DNA of 64,000 nucleotides from Mesorhizobium sp. B4-1-4. Its GTDB lineage: Bacteria; Pseudomonadota; Alphaproteobacteria; Rhizobiales; Rhizobiaceae. The stretch lies in the NCBI RefSeq assembly GCF_006439395.2, contig NZ_CP083950.1, forward strand, positions 4,329,001 through 4,393,000. The letters run 5' to 3'. Every line of letters starts with the position of its first letter. The stretch's first letter is position 1. Position numbers and translations under genes: made by a program. Shown here one piece after another: positions 32,127 through 39,717 of this stretch. The notes under the pieces were generated by a model. The model did not search any database, was not told the origin of the DNA, and saw nothing but the letters and a program-made list of their open reading frames with translations.

Positions 32127-33458
32127 TTGTTCAAGCGCATACTTCGTATCGTCATCGTCTTCCTGGTTCTGCTCGTCCTCGTGGTCGTGGTCGGTGGCAT
32201 TGTCGGCTTCAACTTCCTGCGCGACAACGGCATCAAGCAGTATTTCGCCACGATGAAGCCGCCGGCGGCGACCGTATCGACGACCATCGCCAAGCCGTCG
32301 AGCTGGACGCCGGGCGTCGAGGCGATCGGCACGGTGAGAGCCGTGCGCGGTGTGGACCTGACGGTCGAGACCACGGGCATCGTCAAGGAAATCCTCTTCC
32401 ACGCCAACCAGAAGGTGGACGACAACGCCGTCCTGCTGCAGCTCGACGACGCCGTCGAGCGCGCCGATCTCGAGGCGCAGAAAGCGCAGGCCGTATCCGA
32501 CCAGGCTGCCTTCACGCGCGCCATCGAATTGCAGCGGCGCGGCGTCGGCACCGACGCGACGCTGGATGCCGCGCGGGCGGCCGCAAGCGCATCCGCTTCG
32601 CAAGTCAACAGATTGCAGGCCGTGCTCGACCAGAAGCAGCTGACCGCGCCTTTCGCCGGCACGGCCGGTATTCCCAAGATTGACATCGGCCAGTATCTGG
32701 CGCCCGGCACCGCGGTGGTGACGCTGCAGGATCTCGATACTATGCGGGTCGATTTCTCTGTCCCCGAACAGCAGCTCCCTCTGCTCAAGATCGGCCAGAC
32801 GGTTCGGCTGGGCCTCGGCGGCGGTGGAGACATGCCCTTCGCGGGCGCCATTCGCGGCATCGATCCCAAGATCGACCCGTCCAGCCGGCTGGTGAACATT
32901 CGGGCGGAGGTCGCCAATCCCGATGGCAAGCTGACCCCGGGCCAGTTCGTGCGGGTGCGTGTCGAACTGCCCGAGGAGCAGAACGTGCTGGTGCTGCCGC
33001 AGACGGCACTGACCACCAGCCTTTATGGCGACTACATCTTCGTGGTGCAGCCGGCGAAGCCCGCCGCAGCCGCACCCACGCAGCCTGCCAAGCCGGAGCA
33101 AAAGCCCGCGGCAGCCGCCACCGACAAGCCTGCGGACAGCAAGCCGGTGGACAGCAAGGCGGCGGATGCCAAGCCGGCGGATGCGATGAAACCGGCGGCC
33201 GATGCAAGCAAGGCGGCCGACGCGGCGAAGCCCGAAAAGCCGGCCGCGGACCCGGCCAAGCCCGCGCTGGTGCTGTCGCAGGTCTTCGTCAAGCCCGGCC
33301 GCCGCAATCAAGGCATGGTCGAGATCGTCGAAGGGCTGAAGGCCGGCGACGAGGTTGTCACCGCGGGCCAGAACCGCCTCTTCAACGGCATGTCCGTCAA
33401 CGTCGACAACACGGTCGACCCGACCAAATCGGCAAACAAGCAGGCCGACCAGCAATGA
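32127..33458 (+). CDS. RND efflux periplasmic adaptor subunit
   Basis: Membrane fusion protein linking the inner-membrane pump to an outer-membrane channel, 443 residues. An N-terminal membrane anchor (FKRILRIVIVFLVLLVLVV), a barrel-sandwich hybrid (about 60-190) with DLTVETTGIVKEILFHANQK, and a beta-barrel with VDFSVPEQQLPLL are visible. A Lys/Pro/Ala-rich insert (about 310-385, repeated KPADxK units) interrupts the C-terminal domain before VEIVEGLKAGDEVVTAGQN. The start is probably TTG 32127 (GAGGGGT upstream) because it begins at the anchor; ATG 32076 would add 17 poorly conserved residues. Stop overlaps the pump start by 4 bases. Confidence 0.9.
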   Translation: MFKRILRIVIVFLVLLVLVVVVGGIVGFNFLRDNGIKQYFATMKPPAATVSTTIAKPSSWTPGVEAIGTVRAVRGVDLTVETTGIVKEILFHANQKVDDNAVLLQLDDAVERADLEAQKAQAVSDQAAFTRAIELQRRGVGTDATLDAARAAASASASQVNRLQAVLDQKQLTAPFAGTAGIPKIDIGQYLAPGTAVVTLQDLDTMRVDFSVPEQQLPLLKIGQTVRLGLGGGGDMPFAGAIRGIDPKIDPSSRLVNIRAEVANPDGKLTPGQFVRVRVELPEEQNVLVLPQTALTTSLYGDYIFVVQPAKPAAAAPTQPAKPEQKPAAAATDKPADSKPVDSKAADAKPADAMKPAADASKAADAAKPEKPAADPAKPALVLSQVFVKPGRRNQGMVEIVEGLKAGDEVVTAGQNRLFNGMSVNVDNTVDPTKSANKQADQQ

Positions 33459-36400
33459 GCCTTTCCGATCTTTTCATTCGCCGGCCCGTCCTTTCGACGG
33501 TTCTTGCCTGCATGATCCTGCTCCTGGGCTTTCAGGGCATCTTCAACCTGTCGATCCGGCAGTATCCGAAGGTCGACGAAACCGCGATCACCATCACGAC
33601 CGCTTATCCGGGCGCCAGCGCCGACCTGATCCAGGGCTTCATTTCCGCCCCGATCGCGCGCGCCGTCGCCTCGACCGAAAACATCGACTACGTCACCTCG
33701 TCGAGCCGCCCGTCTTCCAGCACGGTTACGGTGCAGATGAAGCTCGGCTCCAATCCGGACGTGGCTTTGACCGAAGTGCTGTCGAAGGTCCAGGGCGTGC
33801 GCGGCACCTTGCCGGATGCATCCAAGGATCCCGTCATCGTCAAGGGCACCGGCCAGCAGTTCGCGATGATGTACATCTCGATGCAGAATCCGAACATGAC
33901 CAAGGAGCAGCTGACGGAGTATATCGAACGCGTCATCAGGCCACGCATGTCGACCGTCGAAGGCGTCGCCGACGTGCAGATTTTCGGCGCCCAGCAATAT
34001 TCCATGCGCGTCTGGATCGATCCGGTCAGGCTTGCCGCGCGCGGCGTGACGGCCGCCGAAGTTCTGACGGCGATCAACAACTCCAACTTCCTGTCGGCGC
34101 CGGGCAACACCCAGAACGAATATGTCGTCTCCTCGATCACCGTGCGTTCGACGCTGCAGACGCCGGAGGCGTTCGCCGAATTGCCGCTGCGCTCGAGCGA
34201 CGGCAATGTGGTGCGGCTGCGCGACGTCGCGCGCGTCGAACTCGGCGCCGAAAACACCGACACCAGGGTCAGCTTCAACGGCAAGCCCGGCACCTTTCTC
34301 GCCATCTTCCCGACGCCTGCCGCGAACCCGTTGACCACGGCGGCCGCGCTCACCAAGCTCGTGCCGCAGATCCAGGAAACGCTGCCGAAAGGCATGACGA
34401 TCGAGATCGTCTACGACGCCACCGGTCAGATCAGCGCCTCGATCGACGAGGTGTTCAAGACCATCGCCGAGGCCGTTGCCATCGTCGTGCTCGTCATCCT
34501 GCTCTTCCTCGGCTCGTTCCGTTCGGTGATGATGCCGATCATCACCATCCCGCTGTCGCTGATCGGCGTCTGCTTCCTGTTGTTCGCGGTGGGCTATTCG
34601 ATCAACCTTCTGTCGCTGCTGGCCATGGTGCTGGCGATCGGCCTTGTCGTCGACGACGCCATCGTGGTGGTGGAGAACATCCATCGCCACATGGAAGAAG
34701 ACCACATGTCGCCGATGCAGGCGGCCTTCAACGGTATGCGTGAAATCGCCACCGCCATTGTCGCCATGACCATGACACTGGCTGCCGTGTTCGCACCGCT
34801 GGCCTTTACCGGCGGCTTGACCGGCTCGCTGTTCCGCGAATTCGCGGTGACGCTGGCCGGGTCGGTTGTGCTGTCGGGCGTCATCGCCATCACCATCACC
34901 CCGATGATGTCGGCGCGCCTGTTGAAGCCCGGCAATGCCGGCCGTTTCCAGCGCATCGTCGACGGCACCTTCTCGCGGGTCGAGCATGCCTATGAGCGTG
35001 CGGTCACCGGTTCGCTGAACTATCGCCCGCTGACGCTGATCATCGTGCTGGCGCTCGTCGGCGTGACCGGCTTCATGTTCACCAAGACCTCGACGGAACT
35101 GGCGCCGGAAGAGGATCAGGGCTTCCTGCTCTCGCTCGTAACGGGACCGCGGTACGCGACCTCCGACTACACCGAGACCTACGTCAACCAGATCCTGGGC
35201 CTGGTGAAGGACATTCCCGAAACGCGGGCGCAGTTCTCCGCCGTCGCCTTCGGCGGCACGACCAACAGCGCCTTCGTCGGCTTCGCCTTCAAGGACTGGG
35301 CGGATCGCAAGCGCAATTCGAAGCAATTGCAGGCCGATATCACGGCCCGCATCGCCAAGGTTGCCGGTGTCCAGGCCTTCGTCTTCGCCCCGCCGACGCT
35401 TCCCGGCTCCGGCGGCGGCCTGCCGATCGCCATGGTGGTGCGCTCGACGGGCAGCTCAGCGGAAGTCTACGAGGCGGCCGAGCAAATCAAGAACAAGGCG
35501 CAAGCCTCCGGCCGCTTCATCGTCGTGCAGAACTCGATGGCCTATGACGCGCCGCAGGTGACGGTGACCATCGATCGTGACCGCGCCGCGGCACTCAATC
35601 TGCCGATCGCCGATATCGGCCGAACGCTGACGCTGCTGGTCGGCGGCGCCGAAGTGGCGCAGTTCGACCGCGACTCCAACAGCTACGACATCATCCCGCA
35701 GGTGCCGCAGGAATTCCGCGACAATCCCGAAAAGCTCGGCGAATATTTCGTCCGCAGCGTCACCGGCGAGATGGTGCCACTGTCGGCGGTGGTGAAGATT
35801 TCGAACAATGCGGCGCCGGCGGCGATCGAACAGTTCAACCAGCTGAACTCGTCAACAATATCAGCGCTTCCGCTGCCCGGCGTCACCACGGGCGACGGCC
35901 TGAAGGTGCTTGAGGACATCGCCCGTGAAAGCCTGCCCGATACGTTCTTCATCGACTATTCCGGCCAGTCCAGACAGGAGAAGGAGCAGGGCAACACGAT
36001 CCTGATCGCCTTCGCGGCGGCCGTGATCGTCATCTATCTGGTGCTGGCGGCGCAGTTCGAAAGCTTCCGCGACCCGCTGATCATCATGATGGCGGTGCCG
36101 CTGTCGATCTTCGGTGCGATCGTGCCGCTCAATCTGGGCCTCGGCACGCTCAACATCTACACGCAGGTCGGTCTGATCACGCTGATCGGCCTGATCACCA
36201 AGCACGGCATCCTGCTGGTGGAATTCGCCAACCAGCAGCGTGAGATCCACGGCATGCGGCGGCGCGACGCCATCATCGCCTCGGCCAAGGTGCGCCTGCG
36301 GCCGATCCTGATGACGACGGCGGCGATGGCGCTCGGCGTGGTGCCGCTGATTGTCTCCAGCGGCGCGGGTGCCGCGGCCCGCTATTCGATGGGCCTGGTG

Positions 36401-36538
36401 ATTTTCACCGGCATCCTGGTCGGCACCATGTTCACGCTCTTCGTCGTGCCCATGTTCTACACCTTCATCGCCAGCAAGGATCTGCCTCAGCTTGCCGAGA
36501 AGCCTGATCCCAAGCTGATGCCGGCATTGCCGACCTGA
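33455..36538 (+). CDS. RND-family multidrug efflux permease (MexI/AcrB-like)
   Basis: Inner-membrane proton/drug antiporter, 1027 residues, the normal size. It starts SLSDLFIRRPVLSTVLACM, has the large periplasmic loops, and the helix IV proton-relay segment AMVLAIGLVVDDAIVVVENIHR with the paired aspartates. A second transmembrane bundle follows (about 860-1010) including the conserved LITLIGLITKHGILLVEFAN. ATG overlaps the adaptor stop (ATGA). No outer-membrane channel gene follows, so a shared TolC-like protein is presumably used. Closest in character to hydrophobic/amphiphilic efflux pumps with a single upstream adaptor. Confidence 0.95.
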   Translation: MSLSDLFIRRPVLSTVLACMILLLGFQGIFNLSIRQYPKVDETAITITTAYPGASADLIQGFISAPIARAVASTENIDYVTSSSRPSSSTVTVQMKLGSNPDVALTEVLSKVQGVRGTLPDASKDPVIVKGTGQQFAMMYISMQNPNMTKEQLTEYIERVIRPRMSTVEGVADVQIFGAQQYSMRVWIDPVRLAARGVTAAEVLTAINNSNFLSAPGNTQNEYVVSSITVRSTLQTPEAFAELPLRSSDGNVVRLRDVARVELGAENTDTRVSFNGKPGTFLAIFPTPAANPLTTAAALTKLVPQIQETLPKGMTIEIVYDATGQISASIDEVFKTIAEAVAIVVLVILLFLGSFRSVMMPIITIPLSLIGVCFLLFAVGYSINLLSLLAMVLAIGLVVDDAIVVVENIHRHMEEDHMSPMQAAFNGMREIATAIVAMTMTLAAVFAPLAFTGGLTGSLFREFAVTLAGSVVLSGVIAITITPMMSARLLKPGNAGRFQRIVDGTFSRVEHAYERAVTGSLNYRPLTLIIVLALVGVTGFMFTKTSTELAPEEDQGFLLSLVTGPRYATSDYTETYVNQILGLVKDIPETRAQFSAVAFGGTTNSAFVGFAFKDWADRKRNSKQLQADITARIAKVAGVQAFVFAPPTLPGSGGGLPIAMVVRSTGSSAEVYEAAEQIKNKAQASGRFIVVQNSMAYDAPQVTVTIDRDRAAALNLPIADIGRTLTLLVGGAEVAQFDRDSNSYDIIPQVPQEFRDNPEKLGEYFVRSVTGEMVPLSAVVKISNNAAPAAIEQFNQLNSSTISALPLPGVTTGDGLKVLEDIARESLPDTFFIDYSGQSRQEKEQGNTILIAFAAAVIVIYLVLAAQFESFRDPLIIMMAVPLSIFGAIVPLNLGLGTLNIYTQVGLITLIGLITKHGILLVEFANQQREIHGMRRRDAIIASAKVRLRPILMTTAAMALGVVPLIVSSGAGAAARYSMGLVIFTGILVGTMFTLFVVPMFYTFIASKDLPQLAEKPDPKLMPALPT

Positions 36539-36540
36539 AG

Positions 36541-36592
36541 CAATTCCAGGAAAAAGTGTGTAACGGTTTTCCGATCGGGATTGCGCAAACAA
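36541..36592. repeat. Interspersed repeat (CAATTCCAGG type)
   Basis: CAATTCCAGGAAAAAGTGTG at the start and GGTTTTCC...GGGATTG at the end form a degenerate inverted repeat directly after the RND stop. It belongs with 7056-7095 and the tail of 1255-1364. It may add to termination with the following hairpin. Confidence 0.6.
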
Positions 36593-36599
36593 ACAACTG

Positions 36600-36632
36600 A
36601 AAAAGGCTGGAGATTTTCCGGCCTCTTTTTTG
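36600..36632 (+). terminator. Rho-independent terminator of the RND operon
   Basis: A-run, then stem GGCTGG / CCGGCC (one G-T pair) with a 7-base loop, followed by TCTTTTTT. Standard intrinsic terminator form, 60 bases after the pump stop. Confidence 0.75.
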
Positions 36633-36756
36633 GCTGGGCTCGATACCGCCGGGTCGAGCTGAGCTCATTATCACTGGAGAGCGTTCCGGCGGGAGCCTTG
36701 GACGGGATGCGCGGCGGCGCATCGACAACCGTTCCCAGCCTGCTACTTGACGATGA

Positions 36757-37195
36757 CTATACTGGTATTGGCCCGAAGGTCTCGACCAACTGATAGAAAT
36801 CGGCGGCGGCAACGGGATGCAAGCGCACGCAGCCATGCGAGGCCGGCTGCCCGAGACGCTTGATTGGCATAGGTCGCGTGCACCGCGTAGCCGCCGCTGA
36901 AGAAAACCGAGTGCGGCATCGGTGCGTTGTCGTACTTCTTCGAATGCCACATCTCATGCATCCGCGTCGGCCTGAACGAACCGGTCGGCGTCACATGCGC
37001 CCTGTCGCCGGTGGAAACCTTCCAGGCGAAGGTCGGCCGGCCATCGACCGAGACCTCCATGACCTGCTGCGAAAGCGACACCCGCGCCACGATCTTGTTG
37101 GCGGCATGAGCACTGTTGGCACCGAACAGAAGCGCGATGCCCGTGAGCACGGCTGCGGTGATATTGATCAACTTGGCGGCAATGGCGGTGTGCAT
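36757..37195 (-). pseudogene. L,D-transpeptidase (YkuD) with frameshift in the catalytic domain
   Basis: Begins with a signal peptide (MHTAIAAKLINITAAVLTG, ending AHA near 32) and reads as a YkuD-type L,D-transpeptidase through GDRAHVTPTGSFRP and GYAVHATYAN. It then continues in the wrong frame. The proper continuation, IKRLGQPASHGCVRLHP with the catalytic cysteine motif SHGCVR, sits in the -1 frame and ends in VETFGPIPV at 36757. The total of 439 bases is one more than a multiple of three, and a single extra A near 36866 explains it (TATGCCAATCAAG against TATGCCATCAAG). Either a recent inactivation or a sequencing error. ATG 37195 has AGGGG upstream. The family cross-links peptidoglycan or attaches lipoproteins to it. 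Confidence 0.85.
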
Positions 37196-37519
37196 GACAT
37201 CCCCTCTCTCTGCCGGTCCAGCCGGCTCCAATTTGATGCAGGGGCTTATCGTCGTTCACTGTTTCGGATTAATTTCGTTATGCGCGTGATTATGCTTCGG
37301 TAATGTTTCCCAATAAGGGCGCGCAGCTGCCCACCACTTCGCTACCACGATGATATGCTGTCGGCCTATACGCCTGATTCCCGAAACGAAAGCGCGTATT
37401 ATCCCTATATGAAAGAAATTTCACTGATTTCGAAACCGATCTGCAACAAAGCGCGGCCCCAGGCGGCATGATACGGATACAGGCCGCCAGCAAAGTTGAC
37501 GCAACGAAAGCAGACGGCA
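37196..37519. other. Non-coding divergent region
   Basis: 324 bases between the L,D-transpeptidase start and the small plus-strand gene at 37520. The segment at 37255-37320 is AT-richer than its neighbours and likely holds promoters for the divergent genes. I see no clear gene, repeat or RNA here. Confidence 0.5.
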
Positions 37520-37858
37520 ATGGCCATGGGAACGAAAACGAACACGCGGTTCTGGCTTCTCGGAATCAGCATCGCGTCGGCAACAGTCGGCGGCGCCGGC
37601 CCGGTTGCCGGCGGCCCCATGTCACGGCTGGCGGCAATGGCCTCGAGCGAGATCTCGACCCTGCATGCCGCCCTGTTTTCCGCCACGGTCTGGATCGTTT
37701 CCAGCCCGCGCATCGTCCGGCTCTGGGCCCTCTGGCGGGTTGGCCCTCGGCTGCTGGCATTGCGCGGCCCCTCCGGCAACTTGCTGCCGAGAGGACCGAA
37801 GGCCCGCGCCGCGACGGGGGGCTCCGTGGGCGGCGCGGGCACTTCGGGAGTTTCCTGA
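37520..37858 (+). CDS. Small protein of unknown function
   Basis: A 112-residue open frame with strong third-position GC. The N-terminus (RFWLLGISIASATVGGAG) and a middle segment (AALFSATVWIVSSP) are moderately hydrophobic, so a membrane-associated protein is possible; the C-terminus is Gly/Arg/Ala-rich. ATG 37520 or 37526 are both plausible. It precedes another small exported-looking frame by 39 bases. I do not recognise the family, and a chance frame in GC-rich DNA remains possible. Confidence 0.4.
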   Translation: MAMGTKTNTRFWLLGISIASATVGGAGPVAGGPMSRLAAMASSEISTLHAALFSATVWIVSSPRIVRLWALWRVGPRLLALRGPSGNLLPRGPKARAATGGSVGGAGTSGVS

Positions 37859-37897
37859 AGCGACCCGCGACACATCCATTTCTGGAGAATTGGTCCG

Positions 37898-38065
37898 ATG
37901 AAAACGAAATTCGCAGCCTCAGTGCTTTCAGCACTGCTTTATGCGCAGGGCCTGCTCGGCTTTGCCGCCCTTGCCACCGTGCTCCTCAAGGAGCGTGCCC
38001 ACGCAAGTGAGTTCGCCACGGGCAAGCACATGCCATCCGGCCCATCGCTGCTTGTGGTACGCTGA
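37898..38065 (+). CDS. Small exported-looking protein, 55 residues
   Basis: Begins MKTKFAASVLSALLYAQGLL, a good signal-peptide or single-membrane profile (Lys then a ~20-residue hydrophobic stretch), followed by ATVLLKERAHA where cleavage could occur, and a short polar tail. GGAG lies 10 bases before the ATG. Too short to assign a family. The stop at 38065 is followed by a minus-strand response regulator. The sequence pattern is better than random for the composition, so I consider it probably real. Confidence 0.5.
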   Translation: MKTKFAASVLSALLYAQGLLGFAALATVLLKERAHASEFATGKHMPSGPSLLVVR

Positions 38066-38135
38066 ACCTCGGAGCATCGGTGCGAAAATGGAAGATCCGA
38101 TGCTCAGCCAGAAAGACAGACCGGGTTCCCGGTCG

Positions 38136-38822
38136 TCAGTCGGCGAATTGCCGTGGCGGATCGAACCGGTAGCCTGCACCGCGTATGGTGGTGATGGTCT
38201 CGGTGTCGAGCTTGCGGCGCAGCCGCACAATGCGCGAATCGATCGAACGATCGAAGGCGTCGGCATTCTCGGCCGGTGCGGCGGCGATGATGTCGTCACG
38301 CGTCAGCACCTTGCGGGGGCTCGCAAGGAACAGCCTGAGCAGCGCCACCTGACCGGGCGAAAGCTGTTCCTCGGCACCGGAGCGGTGCATGACGATCGCC
38401 GATCGCAGATCGACGGTCGCATTCTCCAGCACGATCAGTTCCTGGGTGCCCCTGCCGCGTCGCGAAAGCAGGCCGCCGACACGGGCTGCGAGTTCCCTCA
38501 CATTGAGCGGGCTTTCGACGACGTCGGCGGCGCCAAGTTCGAGCGCCAGTACCTTGTCGACGAGATCGGCCGGCCGGCAGATCAGGATGAAATCCGGCCC
38601 ATCCTCACCCCCATGGCGCCTGAGCAGATCCCGCCCTTCCGCCTGACTGAGACTGTCACCGACGACGACGACATCGATGCCCTTGCCCGCCAGCAGCGAT
38701 TCCACCTCCCAGGGCTGCCGCGCCTGACGCACATCATGGCCCCGCCGCTCAAGATGGTCGGCAAGCTCGGTCGCGACCACGTCGGCGACGGAAACAAGCG
38801 CGATGACGGCTCGTGCGGCCAT
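38136..38822 (-). CDS. OmpR-type regulator with degenerate receiver domain
   Basis: A 228-residue protein with receiver-like N-terminus (1-120) and winged-helix DNA-binding C-terminus (about 130-225, VALLRLFLASPRKVLTRDDI and DSRIVRLRRKLDTETITTIRGAGYRF). The receiver is atypical. The usual paired acidic residues near the start are reduced to one (VSVADVVATELA), the phospho-aspartate region reads VVVVGDSLSQAEG, and the conserved Lys-Pro is replaced (DVVESPLNVREL). It may therefore act without phosphorylation. ATG 38822 is chosen; TTG 38831 is possible. Divergent from a canonical response regulator at 38916. Confidence 0.82.
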   Translation of the reverse strand: MAARAVIALVSVADVVATELADHLERRGHDVRQARQPWEVESLLAGKGIDVVVVGDSLSQAEGRDLLRRHGGEDGPDFILICRPADLVDKVLALELGAADVVESPLNVRELAARVGGLLSRRGRGTQELIVLENATVDLRSAIVMHRSGAEEQLSPGQVALLRLFLASPRKVLTRDDIIAAAPAENADAFDRSIDSRIVRLRRKLDTETITTIRGAGYRFDPPRQFAD

Positions 38823-38915
38823 GTTCTCCAACCGTTCCCTGGCAACCGGATATGAGTGCTGGACATCATGTTTATACCCAATCTACTTTCCACTGAAAGT
38901 GGGAGCGAAGGCGTC

Positions 38916-39641
38916 GTGCGGGCAAGAATTGTCATCGTCGAGGACGAGCCTGACCTGAGGGACGCGGTCGCCGAATATCTTGGCGCCGCCGGCTATGACG
39001 TTGCGACCGCCGAAACCGCGGCCGCGGCACGCAGCTTGGTCGAAACGCAGGCGTTCCATCTGGCCATCCTCGACATCGCCATGCCGGGCGAAGACGGGCT
39101 GTCGCTCGGCCGCTGGCTGCGCTCGAAAATGCCGATCGGCATCATCTACGCGACCGCCGCAGGCACCGCGATCGACCGCATCGTCGGGCTGGAACTCGGC
39201 GCCGACGACTATATCGTCAAGCCATATGAGCTGCGCGAGGTGCTGGCCAGGGTCCGCAGCGTGCTGCGCCGTGTTCCGCAGCCGACGGAGCTGGGGGACA
39301 GGAAAGCCAGGACGGAGCGCCGCTCCGTCGCTTTCGGCCCCTTCCAGGCCGATCTCGACGGCAGGCTGGTCACCGGCGCCAACGGCGCGGTGATCGACAT
39401 GGCCAAGAGCGAGTTCGACGTCCTGGAGGTTTTCCTGACCCGCGCCAACCGGCTGCTGACACGCGCCGCGATCTCGGAAGCGATCGGCTTCACCGAGGAT
39501 CCGGAATCGTCGCGCGCCGTCGACATCCGCATCATGCGCCTGAGGAAGAAGATCGAGACAGACCCGGCCAACCCGAAATTCCTGCGCACGGTGCGCGGCG
39601 AAGGCTATATCTTCTCGTTGCCGGCCCGCGACGGCAATTGA
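38916..39641 (+). CDS. OmpR-family response regulator
   Basis: A canonical two-domain regulator, 241 residues. The receiver has VIVEDEPDLRDAV, the phospho-aspartate in LAILDIAMPGEDG and Lys-Pro in DYIVKPYELREVL. The winged helix (about 145-235) has MRLRKKIETDPANPKFLRTVRGEGYIF. The GTG start at 38916 begins directly at the receiver and has GGGAG upstream; earlier starts add unlikely residues. It lies 76 bases before a hybrid histidine kinase on the same strand, its probable partner. Confidence 0.9.
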   Translation: MRARIVIVEDEPDLRDAVAEYLGAAGYDVATAETAAAARSLVETQAFHLAILDIAMPGEDGLSLGRWLRSKMPIGIIYATAAGTAIDRIVGLELGADDYIVKPYELREVLARVRSVLRRVPQPTELGDRKARTERRSVAFGPFQADLDGRLVTGANGAVIDMAKSEFDVLEVFLTRANRLLTRAAISEAIGFTEDPESSRAVDIRIMRLRKKIETDPANPKFLRTVRGEGYIFSLPARDGN

Positions 39642-39717
39642 ACGCCGGCGCAGGAGGCTTCCTTTCCGGCGCCTGGCCCGGACGGGATTCGACATGGCAG
39701 CGCAATGACGGCTGAAG

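Noticed and set aside
32001..35326. Long minus-strand frames (484 and 672 codons) opposite the RND efflux genes
   Set aside because: They mirror the plus-strand adaptor and pump genes, whose domains and motifs are clear. Composition (Arg/His/Asp-rich, no family motifs) is typical of antisense frames in GC-rich DNA.
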